Source: Arcuatula senhousia | Lineage: Eukaryota > Mollusca > Bivalvia > Mytilida > Mytilidae | Direction: 5' to 3' | Assembly: GCA_963971305.1 (NCBI GenBank) | Contig: OZ020307.1 | Location: forward strand, 61,811,702 to 61,875,701 | DNA: 64,000 nt | In this document: piece after piece, positions 42,481-54,469 of the stretch | Position numbering within the stretch: position 1 is the stretch's first letter | How the letters are laid out: every line of letters begins with the position of its first letter | Made by a program: the position numbers and the translations under genes | Notes under the pieces: generated by a model | Seen by the model: only the letters and a program-made list of their open reading frames with translations | Told to the model about the DNA's origin: nothing | The model's database searches: none

Positions 42481-43439
42481 GAGAGAACCTAAGACAAAAA
42501 ACAAGAACAAACAAAAGGACAGTAAAGGAACTCTCTATAGAACACTCGCTGTTACTGACAGCTAGCTGAGAATCATCAATCGACTGATGTAAAAAAATCA
42601 AACGTATCGATTTTAAATCCGACACAACACTTCAAACAATAATGATTTAGTGAAGTGTCATCACACAAAACCGACACGCTTGATCGCTATAATGCTTAAA
42701 AATGACAATAGTAAATTCGTTTATGGAAGTTTTAAAGCATGTATCAAGTTTTCAATATTTCTGCCAAAAAAACACTAAATTCAAAGATTTAACCAAGATA
42801 TTCATTTCATATCCTTTCCGTAATAAATTTTGAAGCCAATTTTTCATTTCTATAGGATTGCTTTTAAATTTGTGAGCTTTATAAAAAAACGTTACCATAA
42901 AATTCAGGATGTGATATTCCTTTCACTATAAGAAACCCACAAACCCACATTTAAATTTGTTTGACGTTTCTCTTAATATTCCTTTTTGGTTTTCAAATGA
43001 AATAAACGTCAAATCTTAGAGTTTGTTGATAGTTGACTTAGGCCTTATCCCTTTCAAACCAATATTAACATATTTCAACACAATTTATTACTTGCATCAA
43101 TTTCAATGTAATCAATGTTGAGAACAAATCATAGAACTTTTCCATGTGATTGTCTTGAGATGAGAAATTTCTTTATGCACTTTGAGACTTAAAATATTTT
43201 TTAAAAAAACCAAACAATTTAGGTAATTCATGCATACTGCATGTTAAAGTTTTACACCAGAAAACTGAAATTAAGAATGAGCATGCATACGTCCTGTTCA
43301 TATATATTTATACACATACACTAACGAAATGTGTTTTATACTATATCCTTGATAAGAGTACTGATGCAGGGTCGTCTGTGCATTAGAATCAATTTTGCTG
43401 CAATTATATTTTAGTGGTTCGCCTGTGTCGATACCTAAC
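42481..43439. other. No gene recognised
   Basis: AT-rich spacer. Nothing supportable seen. Confidence 0.35.
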
Positions 43440-43790
43440 TGGTGCAACCAAAAATAAAACAATCATTATCAGATTTTCTGGCAAAACACGTTTTAAATCA
43501 GGTTAAATGCAGACACTTCAATTATCATTAAAAAAAGTCAAGAGAACATGGTGAAGTGCTTTGTAACAGTTGTATACTTTAATTAGGCTATAGTTTTTGA
43601 AAATCTTTCTAAATTCCTGTATAATATAAACATGATTAATTTTATGTAGAAATTATTGTGCTAGTTCATTAGATTCTGCCGTCGATGGTATAAACTTTAA
43701 TAATGATCATGTACAATATTATATGACGAGAGCATCTTAACAAAGTCACATTATCCTTTGCGATGACGGCAAAAAAGATTGAAATATGGA
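43440..43790. repeat. Block B, copy 2
   Basis: TGCTTTGTAACAGTTGTATA, TAATTAGGCTATAG, TCTGCCGTCGATGGTATAAA and TATGACGAGAGCATCTTAAC, collinear with copy 3 (49880-50310). Confidence 0.6.
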
Positions 43791-44024
43791 CCAATATTAA
43801 AGCACGATAAACAACAACAAATAAACAAAACCTACATAATATATATATCTACAGTAAAAGAATAACTACTCTTAATACTAAAATAAAAAGAATTACCATA
43901 GAAACAGATGTCGTGGGTCAGTGTAGACAACAGTCTAGAAGTTTTTTCATCCCTGTGGGCTTTATCATATTAATGTAAGAATTATGTTTATACGGTGTTG
44001 ACCATATCAATCTTTTGACTATAG

Positions 44025-44090
44025 TACCTCTCATGAGTTAAAAAAAAACAAATAGCGCGTCAGACTGACAAAACTTTTGCTGGAATCTCA
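44025..44090 (+). repeat. Degenerate hammerhead relic
   Basis: TACCTCTCATGAGTT, then ATAGCGCGTCAGACTG and AAAACTTTTGCTGGAATC keep the outline of the hammerhead repeat. The core (CTCATGA) and GAAA are lost, and stem II is replaced by an A tract. Confidence 0.5.
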
Positions 44091-44179
44091 TTAAAAGCAC
44101 CGAAGTTAAAGAAAATTAAATTTAAATTCTGTAAAAATAATAGCTCAATTGTTGTTTAATACCGAAATAGATATGTCTA

Positions 44180-44370
44180 AGGAGCAGAGGTACCAATGGG
44201 GTATCCGAATATCAAAAGTCCGAAAGGGCAGAGACAAAACGAGTAAACACCAACAGGAACGGGACAAAAACAGACAACATGTAATACAAGGAAACACAAA
44301 ATAACTGAATATCAATCAACAACGCGAACTCCAGTCGAAACAAGAGTGACCGCAGGTGCTCCGGAGTAAA
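44180..44370 (-). repeat. Solo 3' tail of the YIDD-type RT element
   Basis: GCAGAGGTACCAATGGGGTA to CAACGCGAACTCCAGTCG, close to the tail at 20165-20330. No RT sequence follows. Confidence 0.7.
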
Positions 44371-44684
44371 TGGCACATAAACTGGCGCGAATATACCCTT
44401 CGTTACACAAGTCTCGTTTATCATATGGTTTATTTCAGCTGTTTCTGAAAATTTTCGAACAAAAATAAGAAGCTTATCTTTTAATGGGGTATTTAAGATA
44501 ACCAGGCCTTGACATTTTGGTGATTCACTTATTAATACATGTACAGGTTCTCTTTTCGTCAGGAGTAGATTAATTAGATTAGTTTTATTGTCTAAATTAT
44601 CAAGATGTAGAAAAGTTATTCAATTCACGAATATGTCTGAAAAAAAGAACGTGTTTCTCTTGCCAGGACTTGAGTTTGTGTTGT

Positions 44685-44835
44685 TGGTTTCCAATCGGTC
44701 GATTTTGTTTTTTGTGTTTCTTCGTGCTGTTCTTCATTGTGTTTTCCGGTTTCGTCGTTGGCCATTCGGAATTTTGACACTCGAATGTGTTATTGGTGTT
44801 TCTTTGCTTTTTTCTCCATGGTATTGTTTTATAAA
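44685..44835 (+). repeat. Solo 3' tail of the YIDD-type RT element (plus)
   Basis: CGATTTTGTTTTTTGTGTTT, then TCGTGCTGTTCTTCATTGTG, GTTTTCCGG and the end GACACTCGAATGTGTTATTG. The 90-codon ORF over it is not a gene. Confidence 0.6.
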
Positions 44836-46759
44836 CGTCAAAACTCACGTTGAAATTTAACTTAATGGGTGTAGGCTTTGCGCGTGGAATCTAAACCGCT
44901 TTGCACCGTTCCTACCATTGAGAGAAAAAAAAGTTACAGATTTAAAATCAATAATATTTTTAATTGCTTTTATTTCATTGCTTTTATAATTTTCCTTTTG
45001 TACATAGTATCAAAAATACAATAATTGTAATCGAAGGAGACATACTAGTTTTTCAAGGACTTTTGTAATTTTAAAGTGTTTTAACAGGAAAAGACTGAAA
45101 AAGATATTCAAAAATGGAAGCCTTTATGAACTCATAGCCTTTTACATGTACCAGATTTAACAATATATTAACTCCTTAAAAACATAATCTTCCACTATAA
45201 CATTTTTTTCTGCTTTTACACAGAAAAAAATCAAAATGGCTAAGCTATTAAATAGAAAATAAATAGCATCTTCTTTATTACTTATTAACTAATAATAATA
45301 CAAAAGTCAGAATCTTAAAAATGATTTAAATGGATAATTGCCGAATGCACTGAAAATGTCCAATATGAATTGACAATGTGAATCTAAAGGACACTTGCAT
45401 GTTTGATATTACGTAAGAGCAAACTGCAGTTGTTTCTGTGTTAATTTTTTAACTGCGTGTTTTAAATTTCTATGGTTAGTATTGAGACCTGAATTCAAAT
45501 TGGAGTTCATTATTTATTTATCCAAGTGATTAAGCAAAAAGAAGTGATTCTGTTTTTTGAAATGGCAATTTAAACAATTGATGTTGTAATTAATTAATGT
45601 TTATCTATTGTTATTGTGATTAAGCAAAAAATGTCATTCTACATTGCTTTTAAGGATGCTGCATGATTGATAATTGTTGAAGCTGATGACCATTTAATGT
45701 GTCAGTTCTGCGTACTAAAGATTTAGTTTTTGTAAGAAGCCGCAGAAAATACCGAATGAATTTGATTGTATCTAAATGATATTGACAAGTGACTCATGTT
45801 ATTCTTTAATTGTTAACCGCTTTAGTATTACACATTTATCAAATTCAAGTAAAAAAACTCATGGTATAGCTAAGATCCAATGTAAATTGTTAGTCTTTTT
45901 ATTGATAAGAAATCTTTAGACTTATCGCCAGTCCAATCGTCAATTACAAAAAAACTACCACAATTTACATGTAATTTTCAGTGTGCAAAAACCACGTTAT
46001 AATACCCTGTTTTTCGTTCTTGCTGATTGTGTGATGTTGAATTACGAATCCAATTCAAGTTTATAAATATAGAAAGTAGCAAGGATACTGGGTATTTCTT
46101 ATGTAATATGTCAGGACATTCACCAACTGTTTTGATTTTTTTGACACGACATCGTATTCCGTTGTAAGGTGTGGGTCTCATACATTTATGGTTATCTAGT
46201 TATTTTTGTGTCAATTTTATATCAGTCATTACCATGACAGTCTATAAGAGATTTCTTATAATTATTTTGGGGGAGTGGTGGATGGGGGCTGTGACAATTA
46301 CTCGACTGTTATCTCGACGTTTTCATTTTCAAGCTACGTGATCAATCTCCAATTGTCTAAGGATAAAGGGTACAAAATAGAAAAATTGAAGAAGACAACA
46401 AACCTTATTTGGTTCAGACATTTAAAAAGAAAAGTGGATCAAACCAGATCTTCGAAATATGTCTTTTCCTTTTTAATATTTTAAGCAATAAGTAATGAAT
46501 GAACGGGGTTACAGCTATAGACAATACAGGATTTTGGCGTCTGATAACACTAGAAACAGTCGAAAATAGAAGAAAACGCTTAAATTTGATCAGTTCAAAA
46601 TAAGAGCACTAAAGAAAAACTTATAAGAGAACACATGAAGCTGAAAAACGAAGTAATGAAAAGAACGAAAAATGACAAAAGATGTATATTACACCAATCG
46701 CCACACAAGCTGTAAATCCTGAAACTTTCAATAAAAGATACTACACAAAAACTATAACA
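44836..46759. other. No gene recognised; contains block C copy 2
   Basis: 45400-45560 (AACTGCGTGTTTTAAATTTC, AAGTGATTAAGCAAAAAGAA) matches 53940-54080. Short ORFs elsewhere lack motifs. Confidence 0.4.
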
Positions 46760-48450
46760 TTGTAAGACAATAAGTCATAAGAACGACCAACAAAGCTATA
46801 AAGATAAGAAAGGTAACACATTACATTTCATCAGATGTCCTAAAAGAAAGTCCTGTAATAACAGCTAACTTTCTAAACGACCTATTAGACGAAATTTGAA
46901 CACAGTTATCAAATACCACAAGACTGGAGAAAAGGGCTTACTGTGAAACTACATAAGAATCTTGGTGAAAGTAAAAAATTGAGAGGTATATAACTGCCTT
47001 TACTAACAACCAAAAACTCTGCCGCGACTTATTTTAGAACAAATAAAGGATACCATCGATAGAAAACTAAGACAGGAACAATAGAAATAATGAGATGTTG
47101 AATAAAAGTACACAATACAGCTCACTTAAAAAGTGGTAATTTTGTAAAAAATCACAATTGAAAACCGCCAACAGCCTTCAACCAGACCAGAAGGCGCTCC
47201 TCGCCGTTCTGTAAATGGACCATGGCCAAAATAAAATGCTTTGAATTCAAATCTAGTCCTGAAATAGTCACAGATGGACCCCTTTCTTAAACAAGGAACA
47301 GAAATCACCAAAAAGACATGTAAAACAAAAACTTTGTCAAAGATTCCTGGCTTAGGACTAGCAAAAATAGAATATGTACGAGGTGTAACTAGTTTTTTTT
47401 GCCCAACCGTCCACCTATCAATTATCCAAGACAAAGCACAAAGAATAACACACAATAGAAGTCAAATCGATCAACGTTCAATTTCACTAGAGAGTACCTT
47501 AAAATTGTCAATATCATACAAGGAATATACAACAACACAATATGTCAAGTTATCCACAATTCCTCTTAATCTCCATCGTATTGTGTATCCACATGTGTCA
47601 GACAAGGATGTTTCCTATCACCTTTAATCTTTTTTTCTTCTCATCGACTGGATTATTAAAACCAAAATACCACCAGCTACAGTAATCCAATGGAAACTAA
47701 CATCAAATCTAGAGGACTTTGATTTCGCAGACGATGCAAGCTTGCTGTCATATCTCTTCCAACATATGCAATAAAGCACAGAGTCACCTTAATTAATTTT
47801 AGATATACTACAGACTTAACAAAATATGTGCCTAACAATTAGTGCACAAAATGACTCCCAACTCATGTTAGAAGGAAAAATTATTGAAGATTTAAGAGGT
47901 TTCTCACATCAGGGGAGTATTGTAAATAAAACAGGCAGCGCAGACCAGGACATAAAAAATGGTAAAGCCAGACATGAATTTGCTACTTTACGACCAAGCT
48001 AAAAAATTACAATAAGCCCCAAGACAAAGATCATAATGTTTTAAACAAAAGTTCATTCTGTCCTACTCTAAGGATCTGAGACATGGACACATAGAATAAG
48101 AATGAACACGACCCCAGGGGTTGTTAGCAGATGTGTCAGATAGCTCATTAACATCGGATGACATGAGAAAATATCAACCATTGACCTATGGAGAAAGATA
48201 CAACCAAAACCCAGTATCAGACACAACAAAGAAAAAATGGATTGGCAACAACCTAAGATGAGAACACAGGAACATCAGGAAGCATTTCATGACTTTAATC
48301 AACTCGCAAAGAGAAAGAGAGTTAGCCAAGTTAAACGGGGCGAAAAACACTAGACAATGAACTGATGTTGATCAAGATGCATATGTCATTGAGAGAGGTC
48401 AAACGAGCAGCACATAAACGGGACAGGTTGAGGGCTAAGTATAAAAATAT
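46760..48450 (+). pseudogene. Decayed LINE (non-LTR) reverse transcriptase, copy B
   Basis: Fragments in order: QDWRKGLTVKLHKNLGESKK near 46920-46985, then a kinase-like repeat-free stretch up to about 47080. There an R1 repeat interrupts it (47085-47500). The element resumes near 47585 with LLIDWIIKTKIPPATVIQWK and LEDFDFADDASLLS (catalytic FADD, about 47710-47760). C-terminal pieces follow to about 48450. It has many stops and frameshifts. It appears to be the same LINE family as copy A (35535-37230) and preserves the FADD region that copy A lacks. Confidence 0.75.
47085..47500 (-). repeat. Dispersed repeat family R1 inserted in LINE copy B
   Basis: Same order as 42090-42480 (GAGATGTTGAATAAAAGTAC, AACCGCCAACAGCCTTCAAC, CACAGATGGACCCC). 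The 117-codon ORF at 47274 crosses the repeat junction and is not a gene. Confidence 0.7.
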
Positions 48451-49879
48451 TTGAGTTTAAAAAAAATAGAGGGAAAAGAGCAATACAATTATGAGTATAT
48501 AAAATTTCCAATAGTTTGGTTATTGCAAGATAAAACAATGGTCATTATTCATCCTTTTTGACCCATCACCCCTTTAATACTCAACTTTGTGATTATTTTA
48601 TCAACCAACATAACTATCAAAGTAAAACTAAACAAATACTTTTTCGTGTGATTTTGTGTAATGCATATTACTTCATTATCCTTTCAATCGACTTTTTATT
48701 TCTTTTTTGTTTGTATTAATCTCAAAGAATATGTTTGCTTCAAAACTGACGTCGACAACTCAGCTAAAACTTGGCGATTTTTCATAAATTTGAATGGATT
48801 TGATAGAAAGAACCTATAGCTAGTATGCACATATTTTTCATTACTTATTTATATAATTCCATATTTTGCTTTTACAATTTCAATCAATGAAGAGAAAGGT
48901 CGCAAAATATAGAGGACAAAATTAAACTAGCAACATGTTAGGGAATATAATCAGATCTTTCTTTTATAAAAATATCACCATTTAGAGCTAAGCAGATCAG
49001 CTTATGGGGTGTATTCAACGAAACAATTAAGGCAAAATAACATACCAAATGAAAACCGTTGCAGTGAATTAGAAAGCAAGGGCTTACCTTACAAAGACTA
49101 CGTTAAAAAAATAACAGCAAATTATTCTTTTACCGATTAGTTCAAATTCTTTAAAGCAATAAAAGGGAAAAATACATTATTATTGATAAAACCCCAATCC
49201 TTTGGCCATTCACAGATAATAATGTTTTGATTCACTGACCATATCATATTTACACAATCAAACAATTGAAAGAAAGCATTTTGCCAAAGAAGCATAAGTA
49301 TTCACCAAATTTGTTCATTGATACCCAAAGAAATATAAAAGAATTAAGCAATTTTTCATTCTTAAATGTACGATACATGAAAAAGACAACAAACTATTTC
49401 TTCTAGTTTTTGTTTCTTTTCAGCTTTTAACTTAAGGTTGGGTATTTAATGGACAAAACGCAAGTCAAGAGCAGTTATACGATTATTCGGATGAATTTTT
49501 AATGTATTTTTGTGTTTTAATCGCCTGGTTATATATACATATTAACAGCTACTTTGCATTTTTGAATTGATAAAAATGATATGTTATGATAAAATGGCAT
49601 ACGTCAAGGGTTTTTTCGTTTATATGTTGCAAATATGCTCTAGTTTTGTGCAGTTTCAAGGCACCTGCGTTCGAAGATGTTTCTTTAAATAGCATAGCGT
49701 TTTGTAATTTAGTACGTAGTGTAAAAGCTTTATTTAGCAATGTCGTTTTAAGTACTTTCCTCAATGTTTTTCTTCATCTTACCAAAATGTTTGATTAGAA
49801 TACCCTTAAAAAGTCAAATGTGCATACATAGATTTGCTTGGCTTTTTGTTGCTCATGTTTTACTACTATGATGTTAAAC
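48451..49879. other. No gene recognised
   Basis: AT-rich. Short ORFs on both strands at 49549-49798 overlap each other and carry no motif. Confidence 0.4.
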
Positions 49880-50310
49880 ACTATTACATTGTAAAAATAA
49901 AAAAAAAACGTCATCTTGTGGATGAAAATGTATGATGCCAAACACGTTTGTTTGAGGGTTCTGACATTTTTAATTTTGATCCCAACAGCACTAAAGCACA
50001 TGTCACAGTGTATTGTAACAGTTATTGTAAATCAAATTTAATTAGGAAATAATTTTTGTTAATATTTTTCTAAATTCCTGCACAATGTTAAGTTTATGTT
50101 AACTTTATTTGTCCGGGTGTAAAATTCTGTCGTCAATGATATTGATTAAAATCATGATCTAACACATGTACAATGACAGGCAAACATGCTGTATGACGAG
50201 AGCAACTAAACAAATCTAGAACACAAAATATAGAGATGACGACTAAACACTGTTGTGATGAAGCTTTTCTAAGGCACAAATTACAATACATGTGCGCTTA
50301 CAAGCAAATA
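49880..50310. repeat. Block B, copy 3
   Basis: CACATGTCACAGTGTATTGT, AAATCAAATTTAATTAGGAA, TTCTGTCGTCAATGATATTG and GCTGTATGACGAGAGCAACT. Best match to copies 1 and 2. Confidence 0.6.
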
Positions 50311-50369
50311 AATACACGTCATCCGAAACATAATCATTAGGTAAATCAGCACATGATTAAAGTAGCAAA

Positions 50370-50601
50370 AAAGCAGAGATACCAATGGGGCATCTGGCTG
50401 TCAAAAGTCCGAAAGGGCAGAGACAAATACAGTAAACACCAACGAGAACGGGACAAAAAGAATGACAATATGTCAGACACTGAAACACAAAAGCCGCTAA
50501 ATATCAATTAACAACGCGAAATCTAGTCGTTACAAAAGTGAACTGATCAGGTGCTCCGGAAGAGTAAGCAGTTCCTACTTGCTATATCACATCTGTCGTG
50601 C
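50370..50601 (-). repeat. 3' tail of RT copy 5, split from its RT by a nested insertion
   Basis: GCAGAGATACCAATGGGGCA through TTGCTATATCACATCTGTCG. The Penelope GIY-YIG fragment starts right after it, and the RT part resumes at 51737. Confidence 0.7.
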
Positions 50602-51437
50602 TGTCGAAACGCCATCCCGAAGTCGCAGTTTCTGAGGCTTCGTCGTATCTGCAATGACGATAAGGATTTTGGGATCCAGTGTAACAAGATCGATCTTTCT
50701 TCACGAAGAGAGGTTATCCTGACAAAGTTTTGGACAGGGCCGTGTCCTCGGTTTCCCGTGTGAACAGACGCGAGGCAATGGAGCCCCGGGTGAAGAGCAC
50801 CAATGATCGTGTTCCGTTAGTCCTTACTTATCACCCTCACAATGTTGCCATCCAGAACATCGTTATTCGCAACTTTAAATCCATTGTCCTCAAAGATGAG
50901 TATATGTCCACTGTTTTTGCCGACTCTACCCCTATTACGGCTTTTAGAAAGGGCAAGAGTCTTAAACAGCACCTGGTCAGCAGTTCGTATAGGTCGTCAC
51001 GTCAACCCGCCAGCTACAAAGGTACACGTCCTTGTAAAAGAACTCGCTGCTCTACTTGTCCGTTCACATGGGAGACCGATGCTGTGGTTGGTCCCTCGAA
51101 AACTTTCCAACTGAAGGATGGGTTCACCTGCATTACCGAAAACGTCGTATACGCTATAAGATGTAAGCGATGTTCCATGATTTATGTTGGTGAAACTTGT
51201 CGGAGACTCGGGTACCGTTTTGTGGAACACAAAAACAGTGTCACCAGAGATACTGAATGTCCAGTTGGGGAGCATTTTCGAGGGTCCGGCCACAGTATAA
51301 AAGATATGCAAGTCACGGTTCTGCTTCAAACCCATCACGGCGAGAAACAAAGACAGTTCCTTGAGCAGAGAATAATAAAATTCCTGGGAACAGCACGTCC
51401 TTTCGGCATCAATGTCAAAAATCAAATCATTTCTTAG
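50602..51437 (+). pseudogene. Penelope-like element C-terminus with GIY-YIG endonuclease
   Basis: The first part (50600-50735) reads SQFLRLRRICNDDKDF, the end of a Penelope RT. A frameshift near 50735 leads into the 235-codon frame ending at 51437. That frame has RVPLVLTYHP (27-36), a Cys cluster (C102, C107, C110, C134, C145, C148), then the GIY-YIG nuclease: VYAI (140-143), IYVGE (151-155), R163 and E212 in FLEQRI, with GIN near 227. All expected catalytic residues of this nuclease are present, but the RT domain is gone (5' truncation). The family cuts target DNA during retrotransposition. It is in the opposite orientation to the RT element it interrupts and GC-richer than its surroundings, so it is a younger insertion. 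Confidence 0.85.
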
Positions 51438-51736
51438 TAATTTACTTTATTTGATTATTTGGGTATGATTTGGCCTATTGTTATATTGCTCAGTTCAGGA
51501 TTTGGGGGATGATGACGTGGTTGTTTTTATCGAGTGAACACTTTTTACTATATTCACTTGTTGGTTGTCCTCAGACCGTGGCGGTCGTGATTTTTTTCCT
51601 TGCTCTGCCCCCGACGAAGGCTGAAAGCCGAAAATTTGGGCTTTTTAGATTTTAGATGTATTCTTTATTAATCTATATTAGTTTTATATTTGATATTTTA
51701 CCTTTTATGTGTGGTTTAACCAACCTACTTATTTTA
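51438..51736 (+). repeat. 3' non-coding end of the inserted Penelope-like fragment
   Basis: Lies between the GIY-YIG stop and the point (51737) where the minus-strand RT resumes. It contains GAAGGCTGAAAGCCGAAAAT, a short hairpin-like stretch, but no ORF of note. Confidence 0.5.
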
Positions 51737-52262
51737 TTGAATATGAAGCAGACTATCTAGAATCCATAGTGTCCTTAATCTCAAGTTCCTGAGGATATTG
51801 AGGATATATAAGATGAAGAAAGTCGCCAAATCGAGAGTACGTCCGTGAAAAGACATCATCAATGAATGAAGAAACAAATAAGCAAGCAAAGGTGCACAAT
51901 GTGTGCCCATTTGAATCCATGTTGTTTGCTGAAAAACACGTCCACCAAACTGAACAAATATGTTGTCAATGAGAAAGTTGAGCATGTCGATTATTTGGTT
52001 TGGTCTTCTTTTTAAGACCCAATGAAGACAAATAAGTCTTAGTATAATCGACTACCTGATATTTGTACCTGCGTTTTTCATTTTTTTTAAAAAGGTGTGT
52101 CTAATCAGTTGTGCCAATCGCGATTTCAGTTGTTCAAGCGGAATAGAAGTGTAAAGTGTGGAGAAATCGAAAGTTTTGATACTGTTTCAAGATGAAACCG
52201 ATTTAGCGTTAATAATTTCCATCAGTTCTTGTGAATTCTTTAGGATGCACATTTGATTGATA
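51737..52262 (-). pseudogene. YIDD-type RT fragment (copy 5) with motif A preserved
   Basis: Minus-strand pieces: ILKNSQELMEIINAKS, IKTFDFSTLYTSIP (motif A Asp, near 52150-52190), LEQLKSRLAQLI, IIDMLNFLIDNIFVQFGGRV, then HCAPLLAYLFLHS. A deletion removes the YIDD region, and the sequence resumes at DLATFF to IKDTMDS. It therefore complements copies 1 and 2, which keep YIDD but lack motif A. Stops and frameshifts are present. Confidence 0.75.
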
Positions 52263-52440
52263 CCATTTCTAGAATAACAACAATCGTATTTTTTCTGGAG
52301 GCCGTATTAAAGTATTGAAGTCTACAGAACATTCGAGTGTCAAAAGTCCTAATGGACAACGACAAAACCATTTAACACGAACAAGAACAGAAAAAAAAAA
52401 CATAAAAAACACAAAATCAGTCCGTAAAAGGACAAGATTA
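52263..52440 (-). repeat. Diverged tail of a YIDD-type element
   Basis: ACATTCGAGTGTCAAAAGTC, then ACGACAAAACCATTTAACAC and GAACAAGAACAG match the tail in reverse. It abuts RT copy 5 at its 5' side, so it is a separate older insertion. Confidence 0.5.
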
Positions 52441-54469
52441 ATCGGTAAACAATATATCATTACAAATATAAACCACATAACATGCAATAAATTCAGTATC
52501 GTGAAAAAAATCATTTGTAAAAATTACAGAAAATATCACGTACAATCCGGGTCAATATGCCATTGTATTGTTTCTAAAGACATTCTCACATAAACGCAAA
52601 TATGTAAGTGCCAAAATAGTTTTCACAAAAGACATTTACCGAAGTGTGAAGTGTATTTATTTTGGGAAAATTTCATTTAAAACATTTGTCATTGCCGTGT
52701 TACATTTACATGCAAATTCATGAAACATCACTGGACGTAAGCGTCACTTACCCCAGCAAAAAATTGTACAAAGATTAAAGAAAGACAGAATGCATACAAT
52801 GATATATTTAGTTCTTAAATCGGGATACTTCGAATTAGTAAATAATGCTCAATAATTTAAGTTCAATTAATTTTATACAATAAAAACAGACTATAAAGAT
52901 AAACGCAACCTTAAAAACTTTTAATAACCAATTATTGTTAATTAAGATGTTCTAGTTTTTTCCAGATATGTCAGGCAAATTGCTCCCAACAGAAATCGTT
53001 TCCCTTGAACTCTTGTCACGTAAAATGAGTCACAGTATGTTATTGTCACTTCATTGCTTGCTGTTAATTCTTAATTTTAAAGGTCATTTGCACATTTGTA
53101 TAACTGTTTTAGGATAGACGGGGATTGCTTTCCTGTTATTCTGTGTAATGCTTAACTGTGTAAATATTCAGGGTTGCTCACTTATTGCATCTTAACCAAT
53201 TTAAATGGTATCAAATTAATATTTATTCTTTTTGGAGAATATATTAAGCAAATAAGACAAATTGCAAGGACACTTGAATGTTCTCATGAAGGCAGGGGTT
53301 GACGTTTTCATGTAAGACAATGACACAATAGATAATGCAGATAATGAAAAATATTTGTAAAAAAAATATTGATAAAGAAACTTATATGTATATTCTCAAT
53401 CGATGATAAAGATTAATAGATATAACGAGGTATTGCAAAACTAGCAAGGTTTTAATTTTAAATTTTTATGCAAACTACGTTTGAAGATTGTCTATTTGTC
53501 AATTGGGTGAAGTCTGTTTTAGAATTAACTTAAATAAACGACTTTTTAATTACTCTTTTACATCATAAAGTTAATTGGAGACCCTCAACGTGGGACAAAG
53601 CTTGCGCTTTGGTGTTGGTTAGAATTGTCCATAATACTGGGTTATGTGGATTGTTTCCTACATAAATTTTTCACTGCGTATTTGTTGATCTTCGCATATT
53701 TATGATGTCCAAGACAACTAGATATTAAATAATCAAAATTTATCTTTTATATTGGTAGTTAGTGTCACTGAGCTGATAGGGAACATTTCCATCTTTTCAA
53801 GGACGATCTAAAGTTCCAATTGAACTTGAGAATTCAAGATGTTTTGCAGGTGATCAAGCAATAAAAAAGGTCTTTTTGGTCCATGAATGGACGAGAGGAT
53901 GTTCTAGGATAGACAGGGGTGACTTTTGTGATTTTCTGCGTAGTTTTCTGTACTGCGTGTTTGAAGCTTTTACGGTTTCAGGGGTTTGTATCGTGACCTA
54001 GACAATTCAAATAGTAATTAATTATAATATAACTGAGGTGTTTCCAAAGTGATTAAGCAAAAAGAGGTGATTTCGATGCTGACAAGAAGGCTTTTATGAT
54101 TCATAGTTGCTTCGAGATAGAAAATGATTGAATAGGAAGGGATATGGAGGTAATACACATTGCATTATCCCATTAAAAAAGTAAGATTTTACAAGGAAAA
54201 GGATCGGCGTTTTAATTGATGTTTTACATCCAAAGGTCGCAGGGAGTCCATCTGCATAGAGCACAGCTAGAACATCATTGTAAACGAAGGTTGAGCATGC
54301 CACTATCACTGGTGTTTAAGCAGAATTTTTTGCTAAATGTCAATAACGCTTGACTTCTATTAAAAAGCTATATTTGAAGCTAAATGAACTAGATTTGAAT
54401 TTGCCTTTGCTTAGCATTTTTCTTTTCCTGCATTGAATTTCTGTTTCAAACAAGAATGGAATTCCGGGG
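52441..54469. other. No gene recognised; contains block C copies 3 and 4
   Basis: 53085-53165 and 53790-54090 match 40855-40960 and 45400-45560 (TTTAGGATAGACGGGGATTG, CTGTACTGCGTGTTTGAAGC, AAGTGATTAAGCAAAAAGAG). No coding signal. Confidence 0.45.

Noticed and set aside
47274..47627. 117-codon plus ORF and 109-codon minus ORF
   Set aside because: They cross the R1 repeat and its junction with a LINE, and similar frames occur in the R1 copy at 42090-42480.
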